DNA from: Pseudarthrobacter chlorophenolicus A6
GTDB taxonomy: Bacteria > Actinomycetota > Actinomycetes > Actinomycetales > Micrococcaceae
DNA: 64,000 nt
NCBI RefSeq assembly: GCF_000022025.1
Contig: NC_011886.1
Coordinates: forward strand, 2,180,980 to 2,244,979
Direction: 5' to 3'
In this document: piece by piece, positions 26,329 to 36,738 of the stretch
How the letters are laid out: the number at the start of each line of letters is the position of its first letter
How positions within the stretch are numbered: position 1 is the first letter of the stretch
Made by a program: the position numbers and the translations under genes
The notes under the pieces: model-generated
Seen by the model: the letters and a program-made list of their open reading frames with translations, nothing else
The model's database searches: none
Told to the model about the DNA's origin: nothing

Positions 26329-27327
26329 ATGGCATGGGAAGAGGACATCCTGGGCGTGGAGTTTCAGTCGCTCGCGTTCAGGGCCATGGGGGCTGACGGC
26401 GTGGAACGTACTGCCACCCTGGTGCGGTTCAGGCCGGAGCCTGACGGCGGTGCCGCGCCGCGGCGACAGCGGCCGGCGGTCCTCTTCCTGCACGGCTGGA
26501 GTGACTACTTCTTCAACGTGGACCTGGCCCGGTTCTGGAACTCGGCAGGCTACGACTTCTACGCCCTGGACATGCACAACCACGGCAGGAGCCTGCGCCC
26601 GGATGCTCCGGGTGGCTATGTGGCGAATCTGGCCGACTACGACGCCGAGATTGAGGCGGCCTGCGTCCTCATTGGGGGCGGGGCCCCGCCCCCGCCCATT
26701 ACCCTCATGGGCCATTCGACCGGGGGGCTCGTAGCGGCGCTGTGGACCGCACGGAATCCGGCTTTCGTGGCGCGGCTGGTGCTCAACAGCCCCTGGCTGG
26801 AAATGCACGGCAGCTCGCTGGTCCGCCGCGCCGCGTCAGGACTCATGGCGCCCATGGCGAGGCTCAGGCCCGAGGCCGTCCTGCGGCTGCCCGAACGGGG
26901 ATTCTATTGGCGGACCATCAGCAGCGCGGCCGAGGGAGAATGGACCCTCGACGACCGGTACAGGCCGCCGATGGCCTTCCCGGTGCGGGCAGGCTGGATA
27001 AGCGCGGTCTTGGCCGGCCACGCCCAGGTTGCCCGTGGCCTGGATATTCCAGTGCCGGTCCTTGTGCTCTTGTCTTCCGGGAGTGCTACGGGCCTTCTGT
27101 GGTCCGAGGAGATGCGCCGCAGGGACGCGGTGCTCGATGTGAACATCATCGGTGCCAGGGCCCTGGCTTTGGGCCGGAGCGTCACGGTGGAGCGGATCGA
27201 AGGAGCCCTCCATGACGTCTTCCTCTCACCCGCGGATGTCCGTACCGACGCATACGCGCGCCTGGCCCGATGGCTGAACGCCTATGGCGCAGGCGAACCA
27301 CCCAAACCCGAGGGGCCCCCAGCATGA
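26329..27327 (+). CDS. alpha/beta hydrolase (tandem copy 1)
   Basis: 332 residues, serine hydrolase of the lysophospholipase/monoacylglycerol-lipase-like group. LFLHGWSDYF is the oxyanion HG motif (about 52-61), MGHSTGG the nucleophile elbow (Ser130), and GALHDVFLS carries the catalytic His near the C-terminus. ATG start. The stop overlaps the next gene by 4 bp (ATGA). Clearly homologous to that neighbour along the whole length, so the pair arose by tandem duplication. Substrate unknown. Confidence 0.85.
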   Translation: MAWEEDILGVEFQSLAFRAMGADGVERTATLVRFRPEPDGGAAPRRQRPAVLFLHGWSDYFFNVDLARFWNSAGYDFYALDMHNHGRSLRPDAPGGYVANLADYDAEIEAACVLIGGGAPPPPITLMGHSTGGLVAALWTARNPAFVARLVLNSPWLEMHGSSLVRRAASGLMAPMARLRPEAVLRLPERGFYWRTISSAAEGEWTLDDRYRPPMAFPVRAGWISAVLAGHAQVARGLDIPVPVLVLLSSGSATGLLWSEEMRRRDAVLDVNIIGARALALGRSVTVERIEGALHDVFLSPADVRTDAYARLARWLNAYGAGEPPKPEGPPA

Positions 27328-28349
27328 CAGGGACAGCTCCCGGCAACAGCAACGCCGCGGGCCGCTGGCTGCCGGACGTCCTGGGGCATGGGTTCGAAAA
27401 GCGTACTTTGCCGCTGGCCCCGGATAACGAAGGGGCTGTGGAGGCGACGCTGGTCCGCTGCGTCCTGCCAGTAGCGCCGGGTGTGCGTGATGCCGGTCAA
27501 CCACCGCAAGCGGTCCTCTACGTCCACGGCTGGGCTGACTACTTCCTGCAGGCGGAGCTTGCCGAGTACCTTGCTGGGAGCGGCTTTGCGTTCTATGCAA
27601 TAGACCTGCGCAAGTTCGGCCGCAGCCTCAGGCCTTGGCAGACCCCGGGCTACACGGACAACCTGGACGTCTACGACGAGGACCTCTCCGCCGCGATCCA
27701 GGCAATCCAAGACGACGTGGCGCAAACCCACCGCGCAGAAGCCGCACCCGCGGTGCACCTTCTGGCCCACTCGTTGGGCGGACTGGTGGCCGCCCTCTGG
27801 GCGGACCGGAATCCCGGACTGGTCAGGACGCTGGTCCTTAACTCCCCCTGGTTGGAACTCCAGGGCAGCAGCATTATCCGGACCATCGCCATGCACCTGG
27901 TGGACCCGCTTTCCAGGGCAGACCCGCGGCGGCCACTCTGGCTTCCGGAAATGCCCGGTTACTGGCAAAGCGTGAGTTCCGAGTCCCATGGCGAGTGGCA
28001 CCTTGATCCGGTGTGGCGGCCGAGGGCCTCGTTCCCCATCCGCGCAGGCTGGGCAAAAGCGGTACTGGCCGGCCACGCAGCGGTGGAACGCCGGCTGCAC
28101 ATCCAGGCCCCGGTGCTGGTGATGCTCTCGGAACGCACGCACATCCAGATCGAGTGGTCTGCGGACCTGATGGAAGCTGACGCTGTGATCAATGTGGAGG
28201 AGACAGCCGGACGCTCCCTGCGGCTCGGACGGCGGGTCAGCGTCTTCCGGTACCCCGGCGCCCTCCACGACATCTTCCTGTCCCGCAGGGGCGTCCGGGA
28301 AGAAGCGTGCCGGGACCTGGCTGCCTGGCTGATGGCCGTCCCTTTTTAG
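27324..28349 (+). CDS. alpha/beta hydrolase (tandem copy 2)
   Basis: 341 residues, paralogue of the preceding gene: VHGWADYF (oxyanion), LAHSLGG (Ser150), the conserved VLNSPWLELQGSSIIRT lid-edge segment and GALHDIFLSRRGVR (His). The ATG at 27324 lies within the upstream stop, so the two are translated together. The nucleophile elbow changes from GHSTG to AHSLG and the N-termini differ, pointing to different substrate preferences. Function unknown. Confidence 0.85.
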   Translation: MTGTAPGNSNAAGRWLPDVLGHGFEKRTLPLAPDNEGAVEATLVRCVLPVAPGVRDAGQPPQAVLYVHGWADYFLQAELAEYLAGSGFAFYAIDLRKFGRSLRPWQTPGYTDNLDVYDEDLSAAIQAIQDDVAQTHRAEAAPAVHLLAHSLGGLVAALWADRNPGLVRTLVLNSPWLELQGSSIIRTIAMHLVDPLSRADPRRPLWLPEMPGYWQSVSSESHGEWHLDPVWRPRASFPIRAGWAKAVLAGHAAVERRLHIQAPVLVMLSERTHIQIEWSADLMEADAVINVEETAGRSLRLGRRVSVFRYPGALHDIFLSRRGVREEACRDLAAWLMAVPF

Positions 28350-28390
28350 GCCCTGTCCCAGACAGTGCCGGGCAGCCCCGTGTTGGCGGC

Positions 28391-29218
28391 TTAAGCGCCG
28401 GTCTGCGCCGCCGCGTCCACTGCGCCGCCGTAGCGCCGATCACGCTGCGCGTATTCCTCTACCGCGGCCCACAGCGTCCGCCTGTCCACGTCCGGCCACA
28501 GCGTGTCCATGAACACGAACTCGGCATACGCCGATTGCCAGAGCAGGAAGTTGGACAACCGTTGTTCCCCCGAGCTGCGAAGGAAAAGGTCCACGTCAGG
28601 AAGGTCCGGTTCATCGAGGTACTTCTGGATGGTGCGCTCCGTGATGGCGCCGGGCTTCAGCCTTCCTGCAGCGACCTCTGCAGCTATGGCAGACACAGCA
28701 TCGGTGATTTCCGCACGCCCACCGTAATTAACACACATGGTCAACGTGCAGGTGCTGTTGCCGGCCGTGTAGGCCTCCGCTTCCTCCAGCTCCCGGATTA
28801 CCGAGCCCCAGAGCTTGGGCCGCCGGCCGGACCAGCGCACCCGGACGCCCCATTCGTCCAGCTGGTTCCGCTGGCGACGTAGCACGTCCTTGTTAAATCC
28901 CATGAGGAAGCGGACCTCTTCCGGTGACCTGCGCCAGTTTTCCGTGGAGAATGCGTACACGCTGACGTATTCGATGCCGAGTTGGATGGCTCCGGCCATG
29001 ACATCGAGCAGTGCGGGTTCGCCCGCCTTGTGACCTTCAATCCGGGGAAGTCCCCGCTGGTTTGCCCAGCGGCCGTTGCCGTCCATGACTATGGCCACGT
29101 GGCGGGGAATGAATTCAGCCGGGATGGACGGCGGAACTGCCCCCGAGGGGTGCGGGTAGGGCGCGACCACCGGTTGGGTGCGCCGGTGCGCGGGGTTCGT
29201 CTTTTTTCCCAAGGCCAC
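28391..29218 (-). CDS. uppS: isoprenyl transferase (undecaprenyl diphosphate synthase family)
   Basis: 275-residue cis-prenyltransferase that extends farnesyl or geranyl diphosphate with isopentenyl diphosphate to make the polyprenyl carrier for cell-wall and mannosyl-lipid synthesis. Seen: [13 protein letters not shown] (catalytic Asp46), [17 protein letters not shown] and [18 protein letters not shown]. It has a 37-residue polar N-terminal extension common in Micrococcaceae. The GTG lies 2 bp after the recO stop, an operon pair conserved in Actinobacteria. Links functionally to the polyprenol-phosphate mannose synthase at 1.4 kb. Confidence 0.95.
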   Translation of the reverse strand: MALGKKTNPAHRRTQPVVAPYPHPSGAVPPSIPAEFIPRHVAIVMDGNGRWANQRGLPRIEGHKAGEPALLDVMAGAIQLGIEYVSVYAFSTENWRRSPEEVRFLMGFNKDVLRRQRNQLDEWGVRVRWSGRRPKLWGSVIRELEEAEAYTAGNSTCTLTMCVNYGGRAEITDAVSAIAAEVAAGRLKPGAITERTIQKYLDEPDLPDVDLFLRSSGEQRLSNFLLWQSAYAEFVFMDTLWPDVDRRTLWAAVEEYAQRDRRYGGAVDAAAQTGA

Positions 29219-29220
29219 TG

Positions 29221-29973
29221 TCAGCTACGCTCCACATGTTTGAGGGATTTCAGCACCCGTTCGAGGTGCCATTGCAGGTATGCGGCCACGAGGCCGGCGG
29301 CTTCCTTGCGGTGCAGGGGCAGGGAAGCATCAGCCGTCGGCCAGTCTCCGGTGAGGAGGGCCGCCAGCAGGATGACAGTTTCGGCCGCCGGTGCGGGAGA
29401 GCCCGGAGGCCTGCAGTCCGGGCACACCATGCCGCCCAGGGCAGTGGCGAACGCCCTGTGCGGGCCAGGCATGCCGCAGCGGGCGCAGTCGGTGAAGCTG
29501 GGTGCCCAGCCTCCGGTGGCCAGTGCCCGCAAGAGGTAGGAGTCGAGGATCAGGCCGGCGGCGTGCTCGTCCCGGCTCAGGGCAGCCAGTGCACCCACCA
29601 GGAGGTTGTATTGGGCCGTGGCCGCTTCGCCGTCGACGTCCGTGAGCTTCTCGGCTGTTTCGGTCATGGCTGCGGCGACGGTGTAGCGGCCGTAATCGGC
29701 GGCGATACTGCCGCCGTAGGCGCCCTTAGCCACAGCCTGGGTCACGATGTCCAGGCTCCGGCCCGAGATCAGCTGGAGGTCAACCACCATGAAAGGCTCA
29801 AGCCGCGCTCCAAACCGGCTGCTGGTGCGGCGTACGCCCTTGGCGACTGCCCGGACCTGCCCGTGGCGCTTCGTGAGGAGCGTGATGATCCTGTCGGCTT
29901 CGCCCAGTTTGTGCGTACGGAGCACCACGGCGTCGTCGCGGTAAGCCCGGGAGGCGAAGGATTGTTGAGCCAC
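29221..29973 (-). CDS. recO: DNA repair protein RecO
   Basis: 250 residues: an N-terminal OB-fold ([28 protein letters not shown]) and a helical domain with a zinc site (CARCGMPG, then CPDCRPPG). Loads RecA on SSB-coated DNA with RecR in recombinational gap repair. GTG start. It lies 85 bp after leuA on the same strand and is followed directly by uppS. Confidence 0.93.
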   Translation of the reverse strand: MAQQSFASRAYRDDAVVLRTHKLGEADRIITLLTKRHGQVRAVAKGVRRTSSRFGARLEPFMVVDLQLISGRSLDIVTQAVAKGAYGGSIAADYGRYTVAAAMTETAEKLTDVDGEAATAQYNLLVGALAALSRDEHAAGLILDSYLLRALATGGWAPSFTDCARCGMPGPHRAFATALGGMVCPDCRPPGSPAPAAETVILLAALLTGDWPTADASLPLHRKEAAGLVAAYLQWHLERVLKSLKHVERS

Positions 29974-30058
29974 GCTCTATCTTCCCATCCCTGAGGGGCG
30001 CGGAAGCCCGTGCGCCGCCGCGCGCCCCCGAGATTAGGGCAACGCGGCGGCCTGCGGA

Positions 30059-31813
<1,755 letters not shown>

Positions 31814-31854
31814 CTATGGATCTTCAGTGAAAGGGTGGCCGGGCAACACAAACT

Positions 31855-31905
31855 CCGCAGCGAGGGTGGGCCTTGCGCTAGATAGCGTCTGTAGCCTCGC
31901 CGCGG
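31855..31905 (-). promoter_or_regulatory. nested stem-loop in leuA leader
   Basis: On the minus strand, arm 31905-31895 (CCGCGGCGAGG, codons 11-14 of the leader ORF) pairs with 31865-31855 (CCTCGCTGCGG) over 11 bp with one G-U. It encloses a perfect CGCTA-TC-TAGCG hairpin (31887-31876) that contains the leader stop codon. A ribosome at the Leu codons or at the stop would change this fold. Confidence 0.55.
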
Positions 31906-31934
31906 CAGCTAAGGAGGAGGAACTCTGCACGCAC
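31878..31934 (-). CDS. leuA leader peptide, 18 aa
   Basis: GTG-initiated 18-codon frame, peptide MRAEFLLLSCRGEATDAI, with codons CTC CTC CTT at positions 6-8. It begins 136 bp upstream of leuA. TACCCT, a -10-like hexamer, ends six bases before the GTG, so the leader is probably read from a leaderless mRNA. Leader ORFs and a LEU element upstream of leuA have been described in Actinobacteria by comparative analysis; this one fits that pattern. No intrinsic terminator with a T-run follows, so control may act on translation or through Rho. Confidence 0.7.
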   Translation of the reverse strand: MRAEFLLLSCRGEATDAI

Positions 31935-32049
31935 CTTTTGAGGGTAACACGGGTGCGTAAGATGAAAGGGCACTACCGTCCGTAAAGTCCATCATGCAGA
32001 CGCACCGGGTATTTGTGCCGGCAGCGGCGTCGCAGCAAAAGGAGTTTCA

Positions 32050-34002
32050 GTGCCCATTTCGGGGATCGACCTTTCCACCATTGATCACACGGTCCGGCCG
32101 CAGGACGACCTCTACCAGCACGTCAACGGTGCCTGGCTGAAGGCCACCGAGATTCCGGACGACCGGCCGCTGGAAGGGACCTTCACTGCGTTGCGGGACG
32201 GCTCGGAACTCGCCGTGCGGGACATCATCGAGGAAGCTGCGGCCAAGGGCGACGCGGCAAGCGGCATAGAGCGCAAGATCGGCGGGCTGTACAACAGCTT
32301 CATGGACGAGGCCGTTGCTGAAGCGAAGGGCATCGAACCGATCCGTCAGCGGCTCGCGGACGTCTACGCCACGGGCTCGGCCACTGACCTCCTTGCACTG
32401 GCCGGACGCCTCTTCCGCTCGGACGTGGGCGGGCTCTTCTACATCTACCCCGCCCCCGACGCCGGAAACCCGGACCGTGTCCTGCTGTACACCGGCCAGG
32501 GCGGCCTGGGCCTCCCTGATGAGTCCTACTACCGGGACGAAAAGTTTGCCCCTACGGTGGCCGCGTACCGGACCCACGTAGCCACGATGCTGGCACTGGC
32601 GGGACGCGAGGACGCAGAATCTGCGGCGGACCGTGTAGTGGACCTGGAAACCAAGCTGGCCTCGCACCACTGGGACAACGTCACCCTGCGGGATCCGCAA
32701 AAGACCTACAACCTCAAGACAGCAGAGCAAGCCGGGGAGCTGTTCCCACTGCTTGCCACCTGGTTCGAGGCTGCGGACATCGCCGGGGAGAAGCGGCAGG
32801 AGATCGTGGTGAGCACCCCCGACTTCTTCTCGGGCGCTGCGGCTCTCCTGGATACCGAACCGCTGGATGCGTGGCGGGACTGGCTGGCCATGCGCGTTAT
32901 CAGCGCCGCGGCACCCTACCTGTCGCAGGCCGTCGTCGACGCAAATTTTGCCTTCTACGGCACCACGATCAGTGGCACTCCGCGGAACAAGGACCGCTGG
33001 AAGCGCGGCGTCGCCGTAGTTGAGGCGGCCCTCGGTGAGGCCGTCGGGCAGATCTACGTGGCCCGGCACTTCCCGGAATCCCACAAGGCAAGGATGCAGA
33101 CCCTCGTGGGCAACCTCATCGAGGCGTACCGGAGCAGTATCAACGAAGTGGGCTGGATGGGGGCGGACACCAAAGCCGAAGCCCTGCGCAAACTGGACGG
33201 TTTCCGTGCCAAGATCGGCTTCCCCGATGAGTGGATCGACTACTCAGCCGTCGAGATCGACCCCAACGACCTCCTTGGGAACGTGGAGCGCGCCCATAAC
33301 GCCGACGTCGACCGGCACCTCGATGAGGTGGGCAAGCCCGTGGACCGCAACAAGTGGCTCATGACTCCGCAGACGGTCAACGCCTACTACCACCCGATGA
33401 TGAACGAAATCGTGTTCCCCGCCGCAATCCTGCAGCCGCCGTTCTTCACGGCCGATGCTGATGATGCCGTCAACTACGGCGGTATCGGAGCCGTGATCGG
33501 TCATGAAATCGGCCACGGCTTTGATGACCAGGGTTCCCAGTTCGACGGCGGCGGCGCCCTTCGCAACTGGTGGACCGATGAGGACAGGCAGGCGTTCGAG
33601 AAGCTCACTGCCCGCCTGGTGGCCCAGTACGACGCCCTCTCCCCCGCGGCCGCCCCGGGACACCACGTCAACGGCCGGCTGACCCTTGGCGAGAACATCG
33701 GCGACCTTGCAGGGCTTGCCATCGCCCACAAGGCCTACAGGATCAGCCTGGAAGGCCGCGAACCGGAGGTCCTGGACGGCCTGACCGGCCACCAGCGGTT
33801 CTTCGCTTCATGGGCAGCCGGCTGGCGCCAGGTCATCCGTCAGGAGGAGGCGATCCGCCGCCTCGCAACTGACCCGCACTCCCCCAACGAGTTCAGGACC
33901 AACGCCATCGCCCGCAACCTCGACGCTTTCCACGAAGCCTTCGAGGTTACCGAGCAGGACGAGATGTGGATGCCGTCCGGCGAGCGGGTCAGCATCTGGT
34001 AA
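32050..34002 (+). CDS. pepO: M13 family zinc metallopeptidase (PepO/neprilysin-like)
   Basis: 650 residues with the family architecture: N-terminal M13_N domain (about 10-385: PQDDLYQHVNGAWL at the start) and C-terminal peptidase with zinc motif HEIGH (485-489), GENIGDLAG (third ligand Glu, about 548), and a terminal RTNAIARNLDAFHEAF, MWMPSGERVSIW. No signal peptide or membrane anchor, so cytosolic, like lactococcal PepO, cleaving oligopeptides. GTG start. Divergent from leuA. Confidence 0.94.
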   Translation: MPISGIDLSTIDHTVRPQDDLYQHVNGAWLKATEIPDDRPLEGTFTALRDGSELAVRDIIEEAAAKGDAASGIERKIGGLYNSFMDEAVAEAKGIEPIRQRLADVYATGSATDLLALAGRLFRSDVGGLFYIYPAPDAGNPDRVLLYTGQGGLGLPDESYYRDEKFAPTVAAYRTHVATMLALAGREDAESAADRVVDLETKLASHHWDNVTLRDPQKTYNLKTAEQAGELFPLLATWFEAADIAGEKRQEIVVSTPDFFSGAAALLDTEPLDAWRDWLAMRVISAAAPYLSQAVVDANFAFYGTTISGTPRNKDRWKRGVAVVEAALGEAVGQIYVARHFPESHKARMQTLVGNLIEAYRSSINEVGWMGADTKAEALRKLDGFRAKIGFPDEWIDYSAVEIDPNDLLGNVERAHNADVDRHLDEVGKPVDRNKWLMTPQTVNAYYHPMMNEIVFPAAILQPPFFTADADDAVNYGGIGAVIGHEIGHGFDDQGSQFDGGGALRNWWTDEDRQAFEKLTARLVAQYDALSPAAAPGHHVNGRLTLGENIGDLAGLAIAHKAYRISLEGREPEVLDGLTGHQRFFASWAAGWRQVIRQEEAIRRLATDPHSPNEFRTNAIARNLDAFHEAFEVTEQDEMWMPSGERVSIW

Positions 34003-34014
34003 TCCATCCGGAGA

Positions 34015-34065
34015 ACGGCAACGGCCGCGGTGCCAGCCTGAAGCTGGTACCGCGGCCGTTGCCGT
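34015..34065. terminator. bidirectional intrinsic terminator
   Basis: 23-bp inverted repeat with one mismatch (34015-34037 with 34043-34065, 5-nt loop) between the convergent pepO and LCP genes. There is no strong T-run; the stem is very GC-rich. Confidence 0.75.
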
Positions 34066-34095
34066 AGGGGCTCCGAACCAGGGCGGGTCGGGCCG

Positions 34096-35682
34096 CTACC
34101 GGACGATCAGTTCGGGGTTGGCCTGCTGGCAGCGGGCATCCCCGGCAGTCTGGTTGACGATGTCGTCCGGGAGGGCCGCGCCGGATCCACTCCCGCTCCC
34201 GTAGGTGGCCCCGGACGTGAAATCGCTGCCCAGGTAGACCTGCACGCCGGTTACCCCCGGCGCCGGGATCACCTGTGACGCGGGAATCCCGAGGAGCGCG
34301 GCCACGTCCGCTGCAACGTCAGCATAATCGGCACCGAAGTAGACACCTGACTTGGCTATCGGCTGCGCTTCGAACTGTGCCGCCTGGGTGAAGCCTCCGG
34401 AGACCAGTGCCTGGACGATCTCCTGGGAACGTCCGGGAACACCCGAGCCGTTAGCCACCGAAACCGGCTGAAGGGCCTTGTTGTACGGCGGGAGCGGCGC
34501 TTCGGTTTCCGTCGGAGTCGCGGACGGGGACGGGCTTTCGGTGGGCGACGGCGTGGTGGGTGCCGTGGGATCAGTCAGGTCGACGTCCTTCTGCAGCGCC
34601 GTGAAGAGCTGGGACCCCGCAGGCTCGGCAATTTCGAGGCGGTTGGGATCGGACACGGCAGGCGTGGTGGGCACGGAGACAAATGCCACCTTCCCGAGGT
34701 CGATGTCCTTGAGCCGGTTGCCGATGGTCAGCAGGGTGGGCACCGAGGCAAGGCCTTCGTCCACCGTGAGGTTTTGGGTAACAACGTCGGCGATCTTCAG
34801 CATCCGGGCCGGATCCGACAACGTTCCCTCGTCCTTGATTTTCCGGGTCAGCGAGGACAGGAAGCCCTGCTGTGCCTGGATCCGCCCCAGGTCGCCACCG
34901 TCGGCGAAGGCGTGCCGGGTGCGAAGGAAGGCGAGTGCCTGCTCCCCCTGCACGGCGGAAGTTCCTGCCGGCAGCCGGAGCCGGGAATCCGGATCGTAGA
35001 TGGCATCGCTGACGCACACGTCCACACCGCCCACGGCATTGGACAACTCCTTGACGGCGTTGAAGTCGGCCATCATGAAATGGTCCACTTCCAGTCCGGT
35101 CAGCTTGTTGACGGTGTCCACGGCACAACCGATTCCGGCCTCACCCATGGCTTCGTTGATCATCACTCCGCTGCGCGCCGGATATTCACGGCCCGTCTTG
35201 GAGTCCTTGCATGCGGGGATGTTGACCAGCAGGTCACGCGGGAAGCTGATGACGCTGACGCGCTTGTTGTCCTCGGAGATGTCCATCAGCATCATGACGT
35301 CGGACTTGCCGTAGCCCGTCGAGTCATCAGAGGTGCCGTATTCCGAGTTCTTGCCGTCGCGGGTGTCAGAGCCCAGGATCAGGATCTGCATCCGCCCGGT
35401 GGCGTTGTTCACCGGCCCCTCGGTGCCAGTTCCGCCGGCGTTCAGTGGCGCCTTGGAGATGTTGTTCTGGAGCCGGATGAACCAGAACCCGGCAAAGGCC
35501 AAGCCACCCACCAACGCCACAGCGACGATGGCGGTGATGATCTTCAGCCAGACGGGCATCCCCCGGATGGCTCCAAGATGCCTGGCAGCGCCCAGGCCCG
35601 CCTGGTCGGCGTGCCTGGAAACGGGGCCGGAGCCGGGTGGCGACTCAGCGCCGAACTCGTTTTTGCCACGGCCTCGCGCCAC
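34096..35682 (-). CDS. LytR-CpsA-Psr (LCP) family protein with LytR_C domain
   Basis: 528 residues: a short cytosolic Gly/Arg-rich N-terminus, one membrane helix (about 46-68), an extracellular LCP domain (about 100-265: ILGSDTRDGKN, SVISFPRDLLVNIP, FLRTRHAFADGGDLGRIQAQ), a Pro/Thr/Ser-rich linker (about 370-400) and a C-terminal LytR_C domain (about 405-500: VSVANGSGVPGRSQEIVQAL). LCP enzymes transfer polyprenyl-diphosphate-linked glycopolymers (arabinogalactan, teichoic acid-like polymers) onto peptidoglycan. GTG start. Monocistronic. Confidence 0.92.
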   Translation of the reverse strand: MARGRGKNEFGAESPPGSGPVSRHADQAGLGAARHLGAIRGMPVWLKIITAIVAVALVGGLAFAGFWFIRLQNNISKAPLNAGGTGTEGPVNNATGRMQILILGSDTRDGKNSEYGTSDDSTGYGKSDVMMLMDISEDNKRVSVISFPRDLLVNIPACKDSKTGREYPARSGVMINEAMGEAGIGCAVDTVNKLTGLEVDHFMMADFNAVKELSNAVGGVDVCVSDAIYDPDSRLRLPAGTSAVQGEQALAFLRTRHAFADGGDLGRIQAQQGFLSSLTRKIKDEGTLSDPARMLKIADVVTQNLTVDEGLASVPTLLTIGNRLKDIDLGKVAFVSVPTTPAVSDPNRLEIAEPAGSQLFTALQKDVDLTDPTAPTTPSPTESPSPSATPTETEAPLPPYNKALQPVSVANGSGVPGRSQEIVQALVSGGFTQAAQFEAQPIAKSGVYFGADYADVAADVAALLGIPASQVIPAPGVTGVQVYLGSDFTSGATYGSGSGSGAALPDDIVNQTAGDARCQQANPELIVR

Positions 35683-35778
35683 GTGTTGAACCTTCCTCTA
35701 ATTACAAAATCCGGTCCATTTTAGTGGCCGAGTCTGGGAAAACGCCGGGCGGTGACCTGCGACACCCCGCCCGGGACG

Positions 35779-36738
35779 TCAGAAACCGAGCTTGACCAGC
35801 TGTTTTGGGTCCCGCTGCCAGTCCTTTGCCACCTTCACATGGAGGTCCAGGTAGATGCGCGTGCCGAGCAGCGCCTCGATGCCCTTGCGCGCGTTGGTCC
35901 CCACCTCCCGCAGCCTGCTCCCGCCCTTGCCGATGATAATGGCCTTCTGGGACGGACGTTCCACGTACAGGTTTACCCGGACGTCAAGGAGCGGATTGTC
36001 TTCCGGCCGGTCCTCACGGGGGACGATCTCTTCGACCACCACGGCGAGTGAATGCGGAAGTTCGTCCCGGACACCTTCCAGCGCCGCCTCGCGGATCAGT
36101 TCAGCCACCATGACGGCCTCGGGCTCGTCGGTCAGTTCGCCGTCCGGGTACAGAGGGGGCGACGGCGGCATGTGGCTGATGAGGACGTCGGCCACAGTGT
36201 CCACCTGGAAGCCGTCATTCGCGGAGACGGGGACGATGTCCCGCCACCCGTCTTCGCCGAGCACTTCACGGCCGAGCGCATCGACGGCGAGCAGCTGTTC
36301 GGTCAGCGCCTGCTTGTCCACAAGGTCGGCCTTCGTCACGATGGCAATGACAGGCTTACCGCCCACGGCGGCAAGCTGTGCCGCGATGAACTTGTCGCCG
36401 GGACCGATCTTTTCGTTGGCGGGCAGGCAGAAGCCGATGGCATCCACCTCTGCGAGGGTGTCTGCCACGAGGTCGTTCAGGCGCTTGCCGAGCAGGGTCC
36501 GCGGCCGGTGGAGACCCGGCGTGTCCACCAGGATCAGCTGGGCGTCGTCGCGGTGGACGATCCCCCGGATGGTGTGCCGGGTGGTCTGCGGCTTGGCGGA
36601 GGTGATGGCTACCTTCTTACCCACCAGGGCGTTGGTCAAGGTGGACTTGCCCGCGTTGGGACGCCCGACGAGGACCGAGAACCCTGCCCGGAATCCGCCG
36701 AAATCGTCTTCTGACGGGGCCTTACTTTTCTTGCTCAC
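35779..36738 (-). CDS. era: GTPase Era
   Basis: 319 residues: GTPase domain with G1 GRPNAGKS (25-32), G2 region TTRHTIRGI, G3 DTPG, G4 TKAD, then a C-terminal KH domain (about 215-319: VERPSQKAIIIGKGGSRLRE). Binds 16S rRNA and helps 30S maturation. The GTG at 36738 overlaps the end of the CBS-protein gene by 17 bp; an upstream start at 36786 would add 16 non-homologous residues. Last gene of phoH-ybeY-CBS-era, the usual actinobacterial order. Confidence 0.95.
   Translation of the reverse strand: MSKKSKAPSEDDFGGFRAGFSVLVGRPNAGKSTLTNALVGKKVAITSAKPQTTRHTIRGIVHRDDAQLILVDTPGLHRPRTLLGKRLNDLVADTLAEVDAIGFCLPANEKIGPGDKFIAAQLAAVGGKPVIAIVTKADLVDKQALTEQLLAVDALGREVLGEDGWRDIVPVSANDGFQVDTVADVLISHMPPSPPLYPDGELTDEPEAVMVAELIREAALEGVRDELPHSLAVVVEEIVPREDRPEDNPLLDVRVNLYVERPSQKAIIIGKGGSRLREVGTNARKGIEALLGTRIYLDLHVKVAKDWQRDPKQLVKLGF

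Noticed and set aside
26224..26808. 195-codon N-terminal extension of pyrD
   Set aside because: It runs antisense through the first hydrolase gene and is not part of the DHODH family; the ATG at 26223 gives the normal N-terminal helix.
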